DNA of 64,000 nt from Bermanella sp034111105 (GCA_034111105.1 JAWUXY010000023.1:1-64000); one strand, 5' to 3'; shown: positions 7,975 to 17,530, counted from the stretch's first letter. The notes: generated by a model from the sequence alone, not told the origin. Program-made: numbers and translations.

Positions 7975-8727
7975 ATGTTAACTCAACCAAAGCTTGTTAA
8001 AACCGAATCCAGCACAAATAAGTCCATCAATCTTAAAAGCCAAACCAAAGGCAGCGCACGATTTTTGCTGGGGCTAAATAATCGCGTGAGCCATATGGAC
8101 AAACGCCTTAATCGATTAGAGGCGACCGCTGACCATATTTTACGCCACCATATCGGCTACAAAGAACTGGGCCTCACCTTTGTATTGGCGCTGTTAATGT
8201 TTACCAGCATCACACTGGGTCTAAAGGAATTTGGACTCAATTCAGCTGGCCAAAAAGATCTTGCCAATCAGCAAGCACTGCTCATTCCTTTACTTAAACA
8301 AAATGCGGAACTGCAAACAGCACTCAAACAAACAAATAACCAAAGCACCCGCCTAACTGAAGTAAGCCATTCATTTAAATGGCCATTAGAAAAACAACCA
8401 AATGTGAGCAGTGTTGAATACGCTCACCACAAACATGGCATAGAGCTTTCTTCAAAATTAGGCGATCCGATTGTGGCCATCGACAGCGGCGAGGTCATTT
8501 ATAGCGGCAACGCCATTAATAGCTATGGCAATTTAATATTGATTCAGCATCGCAATCATGTAATCAGTGTCTACGGTAATAATTATTCTAATTATGTGTA
8601 TGAAGGCGACCACGTTGAAAAAGGTCAACTCATTGCAGCGGTAGGCGAAGGTGATGGCAAACGACCTAGACTTTACTTTGAAATTCGCTTCAAAGGTAAA
8701 GCCCAAGATCCTTTTTTATACTTTTAA
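7975..8727 (+). CDS. Membrane-anchored LytM/M23-domain protein, probably non-catalytic
   Basis: About 250 residues: a basic cytoplasmic N-terminus with a short coiled segment (MDKRLNRLEATADHI), one transmembrane helix near residues 67-84 (TFVLALLMFTSITLGL), a periplasmic linker and a C-terminal Peptidase_M23 (LytM) domain. The domain keeps the fold signature (GEVIYSG, YGNLILIQH, GRPRLYFEIRF-like end) but has HGIE in place of the HxxxD zinc motif and lacks the HxH pair. It therefore resembles EnvC/NlpD-type amidase activators rather than an active endopeptidase. It stands alone on the plus strand exactly where kdsB is found in relatives. The start (ATG 7975 or GTG 7963) is uncertain because no clear ribosome site is visible. 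Confidence 0.75.
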   Translation: MLTQPKLVKTESSTNKSINLKSQTKGSARFLLGLNNRVSHMDKRLNRLEATADHILRHHIGYKELGLTFVLALLMFTSITLGLKEFGLNSAGQKDLANQQALLIPLLKQNAELQTALKQTNNQSTRLTEVSHSFKWPLEKQPNVSSVEYAHHKHGIELSSKLGDPIVAIDSGEVIYSGNAINSYGNLILIQHRNHVISVYGNNYSNYVYEGDHVEKGQLIAAVGEGDGKRPRLYFEIRFKGKAQDPFLYF

Positions 8728-8731
8728 TCGG

Positions 8732-8917
8732 TTATTTTGCGAGTTTTTCGTCTGTGGTTAACGCTCGACCACTTTCTGGCAACATAACAGGAATACCATC
8801 GTCAATTTTGAATGCTATACCATCAAATTTGCAGATTAGTTCTGATTTTTCTTTATCTAAAATAAGGTTTCCCTTACACAAAGGACAAACCAAAAGTGAT
8901 AATAATTTTTTATCCAT
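8732..8917 (-). CDS. Trm112/YcaR family small zinc-ribbon protein
   Basis: 61 residues, UPF0434/Trm112-like. A CPLC pair near the N-terminus and a single further Cys (LICKFDG), followed by FKIDDGIPVMLP, are family hallmarks. The start ATG overlaps the lpxK stop by eight bases, so it is the last gene of the comEC-exbBD-msbA-lpxK operon. It converges on the M23 gene with only four bases between the stops and no visible terminator. The function of this family in bacteria is unproven. Confidence 0.88.
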   Translation of the reverse strand: MDKKLLSLLVCPLCKGNLILDKEKSELICKFDGIAFKIDDGIPVMLPESGRALTTDEKLAK

Positions 8918-9893
8918 GATCTCGCTTCCACTGTTCGAGTTTCAATTTTAAATGCTGAAAAAATGCATCGGGTAAACAGGCTGATATCTTTAAAAACCAC
9001 ATATCATCACCGGCAAACGGTTTTATTTTCACAGCATCTTTTTCTGTCATAAGCACTTGCTGCGTTAAATCTGAAAAATCCTGCGCTTTGTAGTCATAAT
9101 GATCAGCAAACCATTTATGAGCACAGTGTAGATTTAGCTCATTTAACGTTTGTTTAAACTTATCTGGATTACCAATACCCGCTATTGCCAGAGCATTCGA
9201 CTTAAGTTTAAAGCGGCTTAATTCGTACTCTTGCTCTGTTTTAAGGTTACACCATGACTCCGGCTCGATCTGAAAAGTGCTGCGCGAGACCACAGAGTCA
9301 CTGCGTAAGACATAATCAACGCTTTCTAGGCGGCTCTTGTGCTCACGTAACGGACCGACTGGCATTAACTGAGCATTACCCAAGCCCCGTGAACCATCAA
9401 TGACACAGACTTCATAATCACGGTGCAACGCATAATGCTGCAAACCATCATCACTAATAATAACATCCACACCCGAATTCAATATAAATGAAACCGCCCG
9501 AGTGCGCACAGGGTCTACCACCACTGGCACACCCAGCGACTGGCAGAGCATGTAAGGTTCATCACCCACTTCGTGTGAGCTATCTTTCGATTCTATTAAG
9601 TGCGGAAAATTAGCCAATGTGCCGCCATAACCACGACTAATCACACCTGGGCGATAACCCTGCGTTTGTAAAAACCGAACAATAGACTGCACAACTGGAG
9701 TCTTGCCTGTGCCGCCAATGGTAATATTGCCGACCACAATAACAGGTACCGCATAAGATTGGGTTTGTGCAGCTATATACGCTTGGCGCTTACGCTTGGT
9801 GACCACAGCCACCAACATGGCAAGTGGCAGTAATAACCATGTCCATTGAAAGCGGCCATACCACGATGCATTAAATAAACGCTCTAACACCAC
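8910..9893 (-). CDS. lpxK: Tetraacyldisaccharide 4'-kinase LpxK
   Basis: Inner-membrane kinase that phosphorylates the 4' position of the lipid A disaccharide, forming lipid IVA. 327 residues, with an N-terminal membrane helix (WTWLLLPLAMLVAVV) and a Walker A motif in NITIGGTGKTPVV; the ISDDGLQH segment is also typical. It starts at a GTG (9893) directly abutting the msbA stop and overlaps the Trm112-like gene downstream, as in the pseudomonad lipid A operon. Confidence 0.95.
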   Translation of the reverse strand: MVLERLFNASWYGRFQWTWLLLPLAMLVAVVTKRKRQAYIAAQTQSYAVPVIVVGNITIGGTGKTPVVQSIVRFLQTQGYRPGVISRGYGGTLANFPHLIESKDSSHEVGDEPYMLCQSLGVPVVVDPVRTRAVSFILNSGVDVIISDDGLQHYALHRDYEVCVIDGSRGLGNAQLMPVGPLREHKSRLESVDYVLRSDSVVSRSTFQIEPESWCNLKTEQEYELSRFKLKSNALAIAGIGNPDKFKQTLNELNLHCAHKWFADHYDYKAQDFSDLTQQVLMTEKDAVKIKPFAGDDMWFLKISACLPDAFFQHLKLKLEQWKRDHG

Positions 9894-11639
9894 TTACCCA
9901 CTGAACTGCATATCATGTAAGTTTTTATAAAATCCTTGTTTTTCTATTAAGGTTTTATGGTTACCACGCTCAACAATTTCACCTTTACTCACCACCAAAA
10001 TAGTATCGGCTTTTTCAATTGTGCTTAAGCGGTGTGCCACAACAAAGCTTGTTCGATTTTTCATTAAGTTATCTAATGCTTTTTGAATATATCGTTCAGA
10101 TTCCGTATCCAGCGCACTGGTGGCTTCATCTAAGATCAAAATAGGGGCATCTTTCAAAATAGCACGAGCGATGGCCAAACGCTGACGCTGCCCACCCGAC
10201 AACATTACACCGTCATCGCCAATCATGGTTTCCATGCCTTCAGGCATTTGCTCAATAAACTCTAAGGCATGTGCCGCCTTTGCCGCCGCATAGACTTCTT
10301 CTTCTGTTTTTTCGGCCAAGCTACCGTATGCAATATTGTTGAAAACCGTATCGTTAAATAACGTCACGCCCTGACTCACCAAAGCAATTTGGCGACGCAA
10401 GTCATCTAATGGGTATTCTTTAATACTGCGGCCATCTAATAAAATATCACCCTCGTTAAATTCATAAAAACGAGTGAGCAAATTAATTAATGTCGACTTA
10501 CCACTGCCGGATTTGCCCACTAGCGCAACGCTTTCACCTGGCTTAACATCAAGCTGTATGTTTTTAAGCACAATTTCGTCAGAGTCAGGGTAATGAAAAT
10601 TCAAATTATTAATATTGATCGCGCCTTTGGCTTTTTTAATGGCCAAGTCGCCCGAATCGTCTTCAGCATCCTGACCCAATACCGAAAAAATACTTTTGGC
10701 GGCCACAACACCTTGTTGTAAAAGCGCATTAATACCCGCCAGCGTGCGCATGGGTTTAGCCAGTGTGCTTGCTGCCGTCATGAATGCCATTAGTTGACCG
10801 AAATCCATACCATCAATCACACGCGGATCCAGTGCCACCCAAATTAACGCACCAATGGCAATAGCAACAATCATTTGCATCATCGGCACACTGATGGCTT
10901 TCACACGAGCAAACTTTAACGTTTGTATGCGATTTGTTTCGCTCACTTTGGCAAAACGCCCCTGCTCATATTCATGACCTGAGAAGATTTTTACTTCTTG
11001 ATAAGCATTAACCGCCTCACCCGCCACCTGAGTCACTTGCCCCATGCTGCCTTGCACATTTGTGCTGTATTTTTTGAAATACTTATTGGCTTTTTTAACA
11101 ATAAAGGCAAGAAATGGTGCGGCTGCAAAAAATATAAGTGTGAGTTTCCAGTTCATATAGAACATGTAGCTCAACAAGAAAACAACCGTTAAGCCTTCGC
11201 GCACTAGGCTGGTCACTGCATTGGTGATCGAGCCGTAGACTTGCTCAACATCAAACGTGATTTTAGAAATAATATGACCTTTTGCGTGCTTATCAAAAAA
11301 CTCATTCGGTAAAATAAGATAATGATTAAACAGCGCGGTTCTTAGCTTGTGTACAACCGTACGCCCAACTTTGGCCAAGAAAAAATCACCTAAGAAACTG
11401 CCCAACCCGCGCAGCGCAAAAATACCCAGTATCATTCCCACCAATAACGTGCGTGATTCGATTGTCGGGTTTTGATAGGTTTTTTCAATTAAATCCATTA
11501 GGTGAGCAAGCATTGGCGCAGTAGATGCGTAAATGCTGAAACCCAGAATCGCGGTAAAATAAAGAATTTTTTGCTGAAAAACATAACCGAGCAGGCGCTT
11601 GTAAAGCGCCCAGTCTGTAAGATTTGACGTATCTTTCAT
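9894..11639 (-). CDS. msbA: Lipid A export ABC transporter MsbA
   Basis: Homodimeric ABC flippase that moves core-lipid A across the inner membrane. 581 residues with six membrane helices in the first ~310 residues, then the nucleotide-binding domain: Walker A GKSGSGKST (375-383), signature LSGGQRQR (480-487), Walker B ILILDE (500-505). Two bases separate it from exbD and it abuts lpxK, matching the exbB-exbD-msbA-lpxK arrangement known in several gammaproteobacteria. Confidence 0.95.
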   Translation of the reverse strand: MKDTSNLTDWALYKRLLGYVFQQKILYFTAILGFSIYASTAPMLAHLMDLIEKTYQNPTIESRTLLVGMILGIFALRGLGSFLGDFFLAKVGRTVVHKLRTALFNHYLILPNEFFDKHAKGHIISKITFDVEQVYGSITNAVTSLVREGLTVVFLLSYMFYMNWKLTLIFFAAAPFLAFIVKKANKYFKKYSTNVQGSMGQVTQVAGEAVNAYQEVKIFSGHEYEQGRFAKVSETNRIQTLKFARVKAISVPMMQMIVAIAIGALIWVALDPRVIDGMDFGQLMAFMTAASTLAKPMRTLAGINALLQQGVVAAKSIFSVLGQDAEDDSGDLAIKKAKGAININNLNFHYPDSDEIVLKNIQLDVKPGESVALVGKSGSGKSTLINLLTRFYEFNEGDILLDGRSIKEYPLDDLRRQIALVSQGVTLFNDTVFNNIAYGSLAEKTEEEVYAAAKAAHALEFIEQMPEGMETMIGDDGVMLSGGQRQRLAIARAILKDAPILILDEATSALDTESERYIQKALDNLMKNRTSFVVAHRLSTIEKADTILVVSKGEIVERGNHKTLIEKQGFYKNLHDMQFSG

Positions 11640-11641
11640 GA

Positions 11642-12055
11642 TTATTTAGCTTGCTTACTGGTAATACTCAACCGAGAAAAACCCAGCTGGCCGGCGGCAT
11701 CCATTGCTCGCACGACGAATTCATGAGGCGTAGATGCATCAGCCGTAATAATAAAGGGCAAACTTCTGTCTCCTGCTGATACTTTTTCAATGGCTTGCTT
11801 AAGTGTCACCAGTTTTTGACTGATCAACGCTTTGCCATTAATACTATAGGTACCGTGCTGATCAATGACAACTTCAACCATTTTATCGGGTGCATCGGCC
11901 ACTTGCCCATCGGCCTCTGGCAAGTTAACCGCTAAGTGATTTTCTTTGGTGAACGTAGTGCTCACCATAAAGAAAATAAGCAGCAGAAATACAATATCAA
12001 TTAAAGGCGTTAGGTTTAAATTGAGTTCTTCTTTGTTTTGACGCTTAAAGTTCAC
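11642..12055 (-). CDS. exbD: ExbD/TolR-type biopolymer transport protein
   Basis: Small proton-channel partner, 137 residues: a single N-terminal membrane helix with the essential Asp in LTPLIDIVFLLLIFF, then a periplasmic domain. The start was moved to GTG 12055 (VNFKRQNKEE), which matches family N-termini; a GAGGG ribosome site lies in the tail of exbB. The upstream part of the open frame overlaps exbB and looks non-coding. With ExbB it energises an unidentified envelope process coupled by position to LPS export; no TonB gene is adjacent. Confidence 0.9.
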   Translation of the reverse strand: MNFKRQNKEELNLNLTPLIDIVFLLLIFFMVSTTFTKENHLAVNLPEADGQVADAPDKMVEVVIDQHGTYSINGKALISQKLVTLKQAIEKVSAGDRSLPFIITADASTPHEFVVRAMDAAGQLGFSRLSITSKQAK

Positions 12056-12059
12056 AAAT

Positions 12060-12689
12060 CTAACCCTCTGGCGTCTCGCTAACTTCACGGTCGCCATGAA
12101 GTACATCAACTAATTTAATGGCTTCTTGCTCCATGAACACAACAATCTCATCAATACGACGCTGAAGAATGCGATAGCAGATTAATGCAGGAATCGCGAT
12201 CATCATGCCCGATGCGGTAGTAACCAACGCTTCAGAAATACCGCCGGCTAATACGCCTGCGTTACCTGTCCCTTGAGCCATGATTTCATTAAACACGGAA
12301 ATCATCCCCAATACCGTACCCAGTAAACCCATTAATGGCGCAACGGCGGCAATCGTACCGAGTGCATTTAAGAAGCGCTCCATTTCATGGACCGCCTTTG
12401 ATGCCGCTTGTTCGATGGCTTCTTTGGTAATGTCACGACCATGGCGAGAGTTGCTTAACCCTGCCGCTAAAATAGCGCCTAAGTGAGTCTCTTGTTTTAG
12501 CTGCTTTAATTTTGCACTGTCTAACTCGTTATTTTTGATCCACATCCACACTTGAGCAAGCAAATGTTTGGGTGCAATGTTTTCAGAACGCAAAGTCCAA
12601 AAACGTTCAATACAAATTGCAACGGCCAAAACAGAGGCCAAAATGAGGGGGATCATCATCCAACCGCCAGCAAATACCAGTTCTTTCAC
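12060..12689 (-). CDS. exbB: ExbB/TolQ/MotA-type proton channel protein
   Basis: 209 residues with three membrane helices (residues 8-26, about 105-130 and about 150-172) and the conserved GLLGTVLGMISVF segment typical of the MotA/TolQ/ExbB family. It starts at GTG 12689 with an AGGAG site seven bases upstream. It is followed four bases later by exbD and preceded by comEC 21 bases upstream, so it belongs to the lipid A operon. Equivalent to PA2983 of Pseudomonas by context. Confidence 0.92.
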   Translation of the reverse strand: MKELVFAGGWMMIPLILASVLAVAICIERFWTLRSENIAPKHLLAQVWMWIKNNELDSAKLKQLKQETHLGAILAAGLSNSRHGRDITKEAIEQAASKAVHEMERFLNALGTIAAVAPLMGLLGTVLGMISVFNEIMAQGTGNAGVLAGGISEALVTTASGMMIAIPALICYRILQRRIDEIVVFMEQEAIKLVDVLHGDREVSETPEG

Positions 12690-12710
12690 CTCATGTACTC
12701 CTACTTATCA

Positions 12711-14876
12711 TTATTCTGTAATACTAAAATTAGGGCGGTATGTTGAAACAACTAGCGCCTCTTGTCTAGGTGGAAACGCAACTTGTATCGAACCTTTCAT
12801 AGCAGTTGTATAAACCATCATGTTTCTAGCCTCATATTTGTTTACTATTTGCACATGTGGGTGACCATAACGGTTTAGAAAGCCTGCAGAAATCAGCACC
12901 AACTCAGGCATTACTTCATTTAAGAACGGATCAGTGCTGGATGAGCGACTGCCATGATGCGGCGCGATTAGAACATTAGCCTGTAGTTTGTTGTTTTCTT
13001 GTACGACTAACTGCCTTTCTGCTTCTTTTTCGATGTCACCCGTAAACAATACACTTTTTCCTGAAGCGGCCGTCACTTTTAACAAGCAAGAGCCATTATT
13101 ACCTCGAACAAAGCCTTCTGCTTGAAAACGCCAAAACAGCACGCCATCATATTCCCATTGCCGACTTTCACAATGTTTTTGCTCCACCAATACGCCAGCC
13201 ATTGAATTCATCAACTGTGCATTACCAGCATGATCATTATCGGCATGGGTCACATGCAACATATCCAAGTACCTTACTCTTTGTTGTCTCAGGTAAGGCA
13301 AAATCACAAAATCGGCCACACCCAAACCACTTAAAAATTGAGCACCGGTATCAACCAACACATATTTATTGGCTGTTTTAATCAAAGCGGCACTGCCCTG
13401 ACCCACGTCAAACACAATGAGTTCAAAACCGCCTTCATCTGGTTTGTTTATCGGTAATATCAAAACAACGAACCCAATAGCCAACGCCAAAGGCCGCGTT
13501 TTGAAAACAGCAGGCAGCAAACCCAATATTAATGAAATCATGAAAAGGTAACGATAATGCTCATGGATCGGTAACCACCATGTGATCACACTTTCGACCT
13601 TATGCAGGACAAGCAGTAAAGAGGATAAACCCGACTCGAGTAATACCAATCCTTGATCATCAACTACAAACATCCAAGTCACGGCCAGCAATACTGCAGG
13701 CATCACTAATATTGTAAAAAGTGGAATCAGTAATAAGTTAACCAATAACGAAAACGGCACCAACGCTTGATTAAAACCGAGCAACACCAACCCACCCATA
13801 CTAAACGCTAGCCACTGGGCTTTAAGCAGCCCTGACCACCAAGACGTATGTGTTAAACCAGAAAAGCCCACTATCAATGCCAAAACAATACTGAAGGACA
13901 ACCAGCTGCCCATATCCATAAAAGCCAAGGGCTTCATCAACATGACCACCAGAAGCGCAAAGACATAATAATGAATCACATGCGTAAAACGGGTTTGATA
14001 CAACATGAATACACCACACAAGAGCATAAGCACTGCTCTTATGGCGGGCACCTGAAAGCCCGTCATATAACCGTAAAGCATCGCCGCACATAAGCCCGCC
14101 ATTACCGAAATCGATCGAGCATACGGCCAGTTGATCAATAAAAGGGGCCGCTGTAGCCAATATAGAATTAAACCCACTAAGCCTGCCACAATCCCAACAT
14201 GAAGGCCTGACACCACAAACAAGTGACTAATCCCTGACGAGCTAATTAACCGCTTATCTTCGCCCTTTAACGCACTTTTATCACCCAGTACCAATGCCCG
14301 TAATATGGGGAAACGAGACGATGGCAACTGAGCCGACAACTGATTTAAAACATCACGGTTATTTTTAGTTAAACGCACATTCGAGTGTGATTTCACATCG
14401 ACACTAGCTTGTGCGCGATAGCCTTTGGCCATCATCCAATGTCGATAATTGAAGCCACCTGGATTCTGAAATGAATAAATAGGTTTAATTCGAAGCGTAA
14501 ACTGCCAGCGCTCTCCCGCCGACAACATAAATGGGCAGCGATAACAGCTCACTTTTAGTGCTTGAGTGTGCCCATCTTGGGTGAAGTCAAAATGTGTTTT
14601 ATAGGATTGATGCGATACCGCTGACACATATCCAGTGGCAACTTGGGTGGACTTTCCCGCACTTAGCTCAAGCGCATCACCTTCAACATGTACCCAATGC
14701 CAACTCACCCAAATAATTCCCGCCATAAAAAACAAGGCGGATAAAATTCGACTAGGCTGAATCCATACGATTACGACTAAACACAAAGGCGCAAGCAATA
14801 AGGCTAAGCTCGGCCAAATAGAGGCCAACAATCCACCTATAATGAAGCCAAAAAAGGGCTGTTTCATAACTAGCAT
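12711..14876 (-). CDS. comEC: DNA internalization protein ComEC/Rec2
   Basis: Inner-membrane channel for single-stranded DNA uptake, 721 residues. It has an N-terminal membrane pair and DUF4131-type periplasmic region, the multi-helix Competence domain (about 180-470) and a C-terminal metallo-beta-lactamase domain with HADNDH (His544, Asp546, Asp548, His549) and APHHGS. It heads the exbB-exbD-msbA-lpxK unit, as in pseudomonads. The first codon is ATG 14876; a second Met three codons on is equally possible. PilU elsewhere in the window is consistent with natural competence but does not prove it. Confidence 0.93.
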   Translation of the reverse strand: MLVMKQPFFGFIIGGLLASIWPSLALLLAPLCLVVIVWIQPSRILSALFFMAGIIWVSWHWVHVEGDALELSAGKSTQVATGYVSAVSHQSYKTHFDFTQDGHTQALKVSCYRCPFMLSAGERWQFTLRIKPIYSFQNPGGFNYRHWMMAKGYRAQASVDVKSHSNVRLTKNNRDVLNQLSAQLPSSRFPILRALVLGDKSALKGEDKRLISSSGISHLFVVSGLHVGIVAGLVGLILYWLQRPLLLINWPYARSISVMAGLCAAMLYGYMTGFQVPAIRAVLMLLCGVFMLYQTRFTHVIHYYVFALLVVMLMKPLAFMDMGSWLSFSIVLALIVGFSGLTHTSWWSGLLKAQWLAFSMGGLVLLGFNQALVPFSLLVNLLLIPLFTILVMPAVLLAVTWMFVVDDQGLVLLESGLSSLLLVLHKVESVITWWLPIHEHYRYLFMISLILGLLPAVFKTRPLALAIGFVVLILPINKPDEGGFELIVFDVGQGSAALIKTANKYVLVDTGAQFLSGLGVADFVILPYLRQQRVRYLDMLHVTHADNDHAGNAQLMNSMAGVLVEQKHCESRQWEYDGVLFWRFQAEGFVRGNNGSCLLKVTAASGKSVLFTGDIEKEAERQLVVQENNKLQANVLIAPHHGSRSSSTDPFLNEVMPELVLISAGFLNRYGHPHVQIVNKYEARNMMVYTTAMKGSIQVAFPPRQEALVVSTYRPNFSITE

Positions 14877-14967
14877 GTCATATGCATTCCGTGCATAATT
14901 GCGCCCTTCTCAAGGGACACATGTTCCATATTATTAATATCCTCCTTGGATTGTGTCCGAGAATACT

Positions 14968-15504
14968 ATGCCAAAACAGACACTTAAGCGTTTATTTCCT
15001 AACCCTAAGACGGTTCAAGAGCATCCTTCTTTGCAGTTTTTAGGGCCATTGCTTCATCGTCCTAATTTATGGCATTTGAATCGCCGCTCGGTTTCACGTG
15101 CGTTTCTTGTCGGTGTGTTTTTTGCATTCATGCCAATGCCATTTCAAATGGTCGCCGCCGCTATGCTTGGGATTGTGGTTCACTCTAACCTGCCAATATC
15201 CATCGGTTTGGTTTGGATCAGTAACCCCCTCACCATTCCGCCTATTTTCTATTTCACTTACAAAGTCGGCACGGTTTTATTAGATACACCCATCCGAGAA
15301 TTTGAAATTGAATTATCACTAAACTGGGTACTGACAGAATTAGGGGCTATTTGGCAGCCGTTATTATTGGGCTCTTTGTTATGCGCCATCATCTTCTCTG
15401 CCATTGGTTTTATCGGCATTCGTTTATTTTGGCGCTTTCATGTCATTAGCAATTGGAAAAAACGCAAAGCAAAGCGTTTAGCCAAAAAACAAAACGCTAG
15501 CTAA
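14968..15504 (+). CDS. DUF2062 domain membrane protein
   Basis: About 178 residues with three hydrophobic segments and the DUF2062 signature NLWHLNRRSVSRAFLVGVFFAFMP, SNPLTIPPIFYF. It lies divergent from comEC and convergent with lolD, exactly as PA2985 in Pseudomonas. The start at ATG 14968 (MPKQTLKRLFPNP) matches relatives; an in-frame GTG at 14953 is an alternative. Its stop codon overlaps the lolD stop on the other strand. Function unknown. Confidence 0.88.
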   Translation: MPKQTLKRLFPNPKTVQEHPSLQFLGPLLHRPNLWHLNRRSVSRAFLVGVFFAFMPMPFQMVAAAMLGIVVHSNLPISIGLVWISNPLTIPPIFYFTYKVGTVLLDTPIREFEIELSLNWVLTELGAIWQPLLLGSLLCAIIFSAIGFIGIRLFWRFHVISNWKKRKAKRLAKKQNAS

Positions 15505-15511
15505 GCTAGCG
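15495..15511. repeat. Short inverted repeat at the overlapping stop codons
   Basis: CGCTAGC, loop TAA, GCTAGCG. The loop TAA is the stop codon of the DUF2062 gene and the complementary TAG of lolD overlaps it. It may work as a weak bidirectional terminator, but there is no T-run. Confidence 0.4.
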
Positions 15512-16199
15512 CCTCTAAGGGTTGTAATTTACCATCTAATAATTGGTAACTGGTTTGTGCCAAACGTGAAAATGCTAAGTCATGAGTCACCACTACAAAT
15601 GCCGTTTTCATTTCTTGGTTAAGCTCTGTAATCAATTTTTGTATCTCATGGGCCGTATTGGCATCCAGATTACCCGTAGGTTCATCCAGCAATACAAGTG
15701 CAGGCTTTGTAATCAACGCCCTTGCAATCGCAACACGCTGACGCTCACCACCGGACAATTCAGCGGGTTTGTGATTAACACGAGTCCCCAGCCCCACTTT
15801 TTCTAATATATCCTGTGCTTTAACAAGCGCCTGTTTCTTATTAACGCCCTGAATCCATAATGGCATCGCCACATTTTCGCAGGCACTGAATTCAGCCAGT
15901 AAATGGTGAAACTGATACACAAAACCAAGATGAGCATTACGTAATTTGCCAAGCTGCGCTTCAGATAGCCTACTAATATCTTCTTCGCCCCACATAACAC
16001 GGCCACTACTGGGTAAATCTAAACCCGCGAGCATATTAAGCAATGTGGTTTTACCTGAGCCTGACGCCCCAACCACCGACACCCAGTCCCCTTCGAACAA
16101 TTTAAACTCTAACTCGTCTAAAATGCGGATTGGCTCAGGGCCAACTTGATATTCTTTAACCAAACTTTCACAGCGTAAAACCGTTGTATTAGATGTCAT
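15501..16199 (-). CDS. lolD: Lipoprotein-releasing ABC transporter ATPase LolD
   Basis: Cytoplasmic ATPase of the Lol system that extracts outer-membrane lipoproteins from the inner membrane and hands them to LolA. 232 residues: Walker A GASGSGKTT, signature LSGGERQR, Walker B LVLLDEPTG, and the H-loop VVTHDLAF. The start overlaps the permease gene by eleven bases, giving a lolC/E-lolD pair. Confidence 0.93.
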   Translation of the reverse strand: MTSNTTVLRCESLVKEYQVGPEPIRILDELEFKLFEGDWVSVVGASGSGKTTLLNMLAGLDLPSSGRVMWGEEDISRLSEAQLGKLRNAHLGFVYQFHHLLAEFSACENVAMPLWIQGVNKKQALVKAQDILEKVGLGTRVNHKPAELSGGERQRVAIARALITKPALVLLDEPTGNLDANTAHEIQKLITELNQEMKTAFVVVTHDLAFSRLAQTSYQLLDGKLQPLEALA

Positions 16200-17433
16200 A
16201 ACGTAATGCCTCTGCCGGTTTTACTTTTGATGCACGATAAGCTGGATACAAGGTCGCTAAAAAACTCATCATTAAGCCACTGCCCGTTACAATCATCACA
16301 TCCATCCATTTCAATTGAGACGGTAAATAACTAATAAAATACACATTCGCATTTAAAAATTGCACATCCAGCAAGCGCTCTATGCCCGCGATAATATCGG
16401 TAACAGTGAGGGCTAAAATAATGCCTAAACCTGTGCCTAATAAAATACCGACAACACCAATCACTGACCCCTGCACCATAAATATTTTCATGATACTGCC
16501 AGGTGACATACCCAATGTACGCAAAATAGCGATATCGCCTTGTTTATCGGTTACCACCATCACAAGCGTGGACACAATATTAAACGCAGCAACGGCAACG
16601 ATAATCAGCAATAATAAACCAATCATGGTTTTTTCCATTTGAATGGCTTGGAATAAATTACCGTGGGTGCGGGTCCAATCACTGCTTGTGATGGACGCAT
16701 CAAGATCAAAGGTTAAATTCCAAGCAATACGAGGCGCTTGAAATAAATCCTCTGTTTTCAATCGCAAACCTTGGGCGGGGTATTTCATACGCGCCATTTT
16801 TGCCGCATCCACCATGTGAATATACGCAAAATTAGCATCTAGCTCCGCCCCAACTGAAAACACACCGCTTACCGTAAAACGTTTCAAACGGGGCATCACG
16901 CCTGCTGGCGTCAAGCTGGCTTCAGGCATAATTAACGTCACTTTTTCGCCTAACGTAACACCTAATTTTCTGGCTAATAAATCACCAAGAATAATCTGAT
17001 ATTTACCCGCCACTAAAGAATCAAATTCACCCAACTTCATAAAGTCAGGGAGAATCGATACTTTTTTCTCCCATTCAGGTTCAATGCCATTCACCATAAC
17101 ACCTTGAACACGCCCTTTATGGCTCATCATGCCTTGAATATTAACGAACGGTGCAACGCCTACGATACCGGGCTTGTTTTTTACTTCGTTCGCTAAAACT
17201 TGCCAATCTTGTAAACCATCCTTTGCATATAGTGCCGCATGAGGCACCATACCTAAAATACGCTCACGTAACTCGCGATCAAATCCATTCATAACCGATA
17301 GAACAAGAATTAAAACAGCTACGCCTAACGTGAGTCCCGCCATAGAGATTGCGGATATAAAAGAAATAAAATGATTACGCCGCTTAGCGCCGGTGTATCG
17401 TAAACCGATCAAAATAGGTAATGTTTTAAGCAT
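16189..17433 (-). CDS. Lipoprotein-releasing ABC transporter permease (LolC/LolE family)
   Basis: 414 residues with four membrane helices (about 24-50, 270-300, 315-345, 375-400) around a large periplasmic MacB-like domain, and the FtsX C-terminal domain (FNIVSTLVMVVTDKQGDIAILRTLG). It forms a complex with LolD. Pseudomonads have permease genes on both sides of lolD; here only one is present and the slot after lolD is occupied by the DUF2062 gene. The complex may therefore be a LolF-like homodimer, or the second permease may be elsewhere. The sequence alone does not settle LolC, LolE or LolF. Confidence 0.88.
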   Translation of the reverse strand: MLKTLPILIGLRYTGAKRRNHFISFISAISMAGLTLGVAVLILVLSVMNGFDRELRERILGMVPHAALYAKDGLQDWQVLANEVKNKPGIVGVAPFVNIQGMMSHKGRVQGVMVNGIEPEWEKKVSILPDFMKLGEFDSLVAGKYQIILGDLLARKLGVTLGEKVTLIMPEASLTPAGVMPRLKRFTVSGVFSVGAELDANFAYIHMVDAAKMARMKYPAQGLRLKTEDLFQAPRIAWNLTFDLDASITSSDWTRTHGNLFQAIQMEKTMIGLLLLIIVAVAAFNIVSTLVMVVTDKQGDIAILRTLGMSPGSIMKIFMVQGSVIGVVGILLGTGLGIILALTVTDIIAGIERLLDVQFLNANVYFISYLPSQLKWMDVMIVTGSGLMMSFLATLYPAYRASKVKPAEALRYDI

Positions 17434-17530
17434 TCGCTGTTACAACCGCAAAATAAAACGTAAGACTAAAGAATTCACCGCATAATTGAAATGGTCTTAT
17501 GGCGCTTTTGGCGCTAAAATCAAAGGATAA

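Noticed and set aside
13822..14160. Minus-strand frame of 112 codons inside comEC
   Set aside because: Alternative frame of the comEC membrane domain; no independent start signal.
17438..17452. A second Ter-like sequence (minus-strand GGTTGTAAC) upstream of the Lol permease
   Set aside because: Matches only the inner TTGTAAC of the E. coli core and differs from the site next to the Tus-like gene; consistent with chance.
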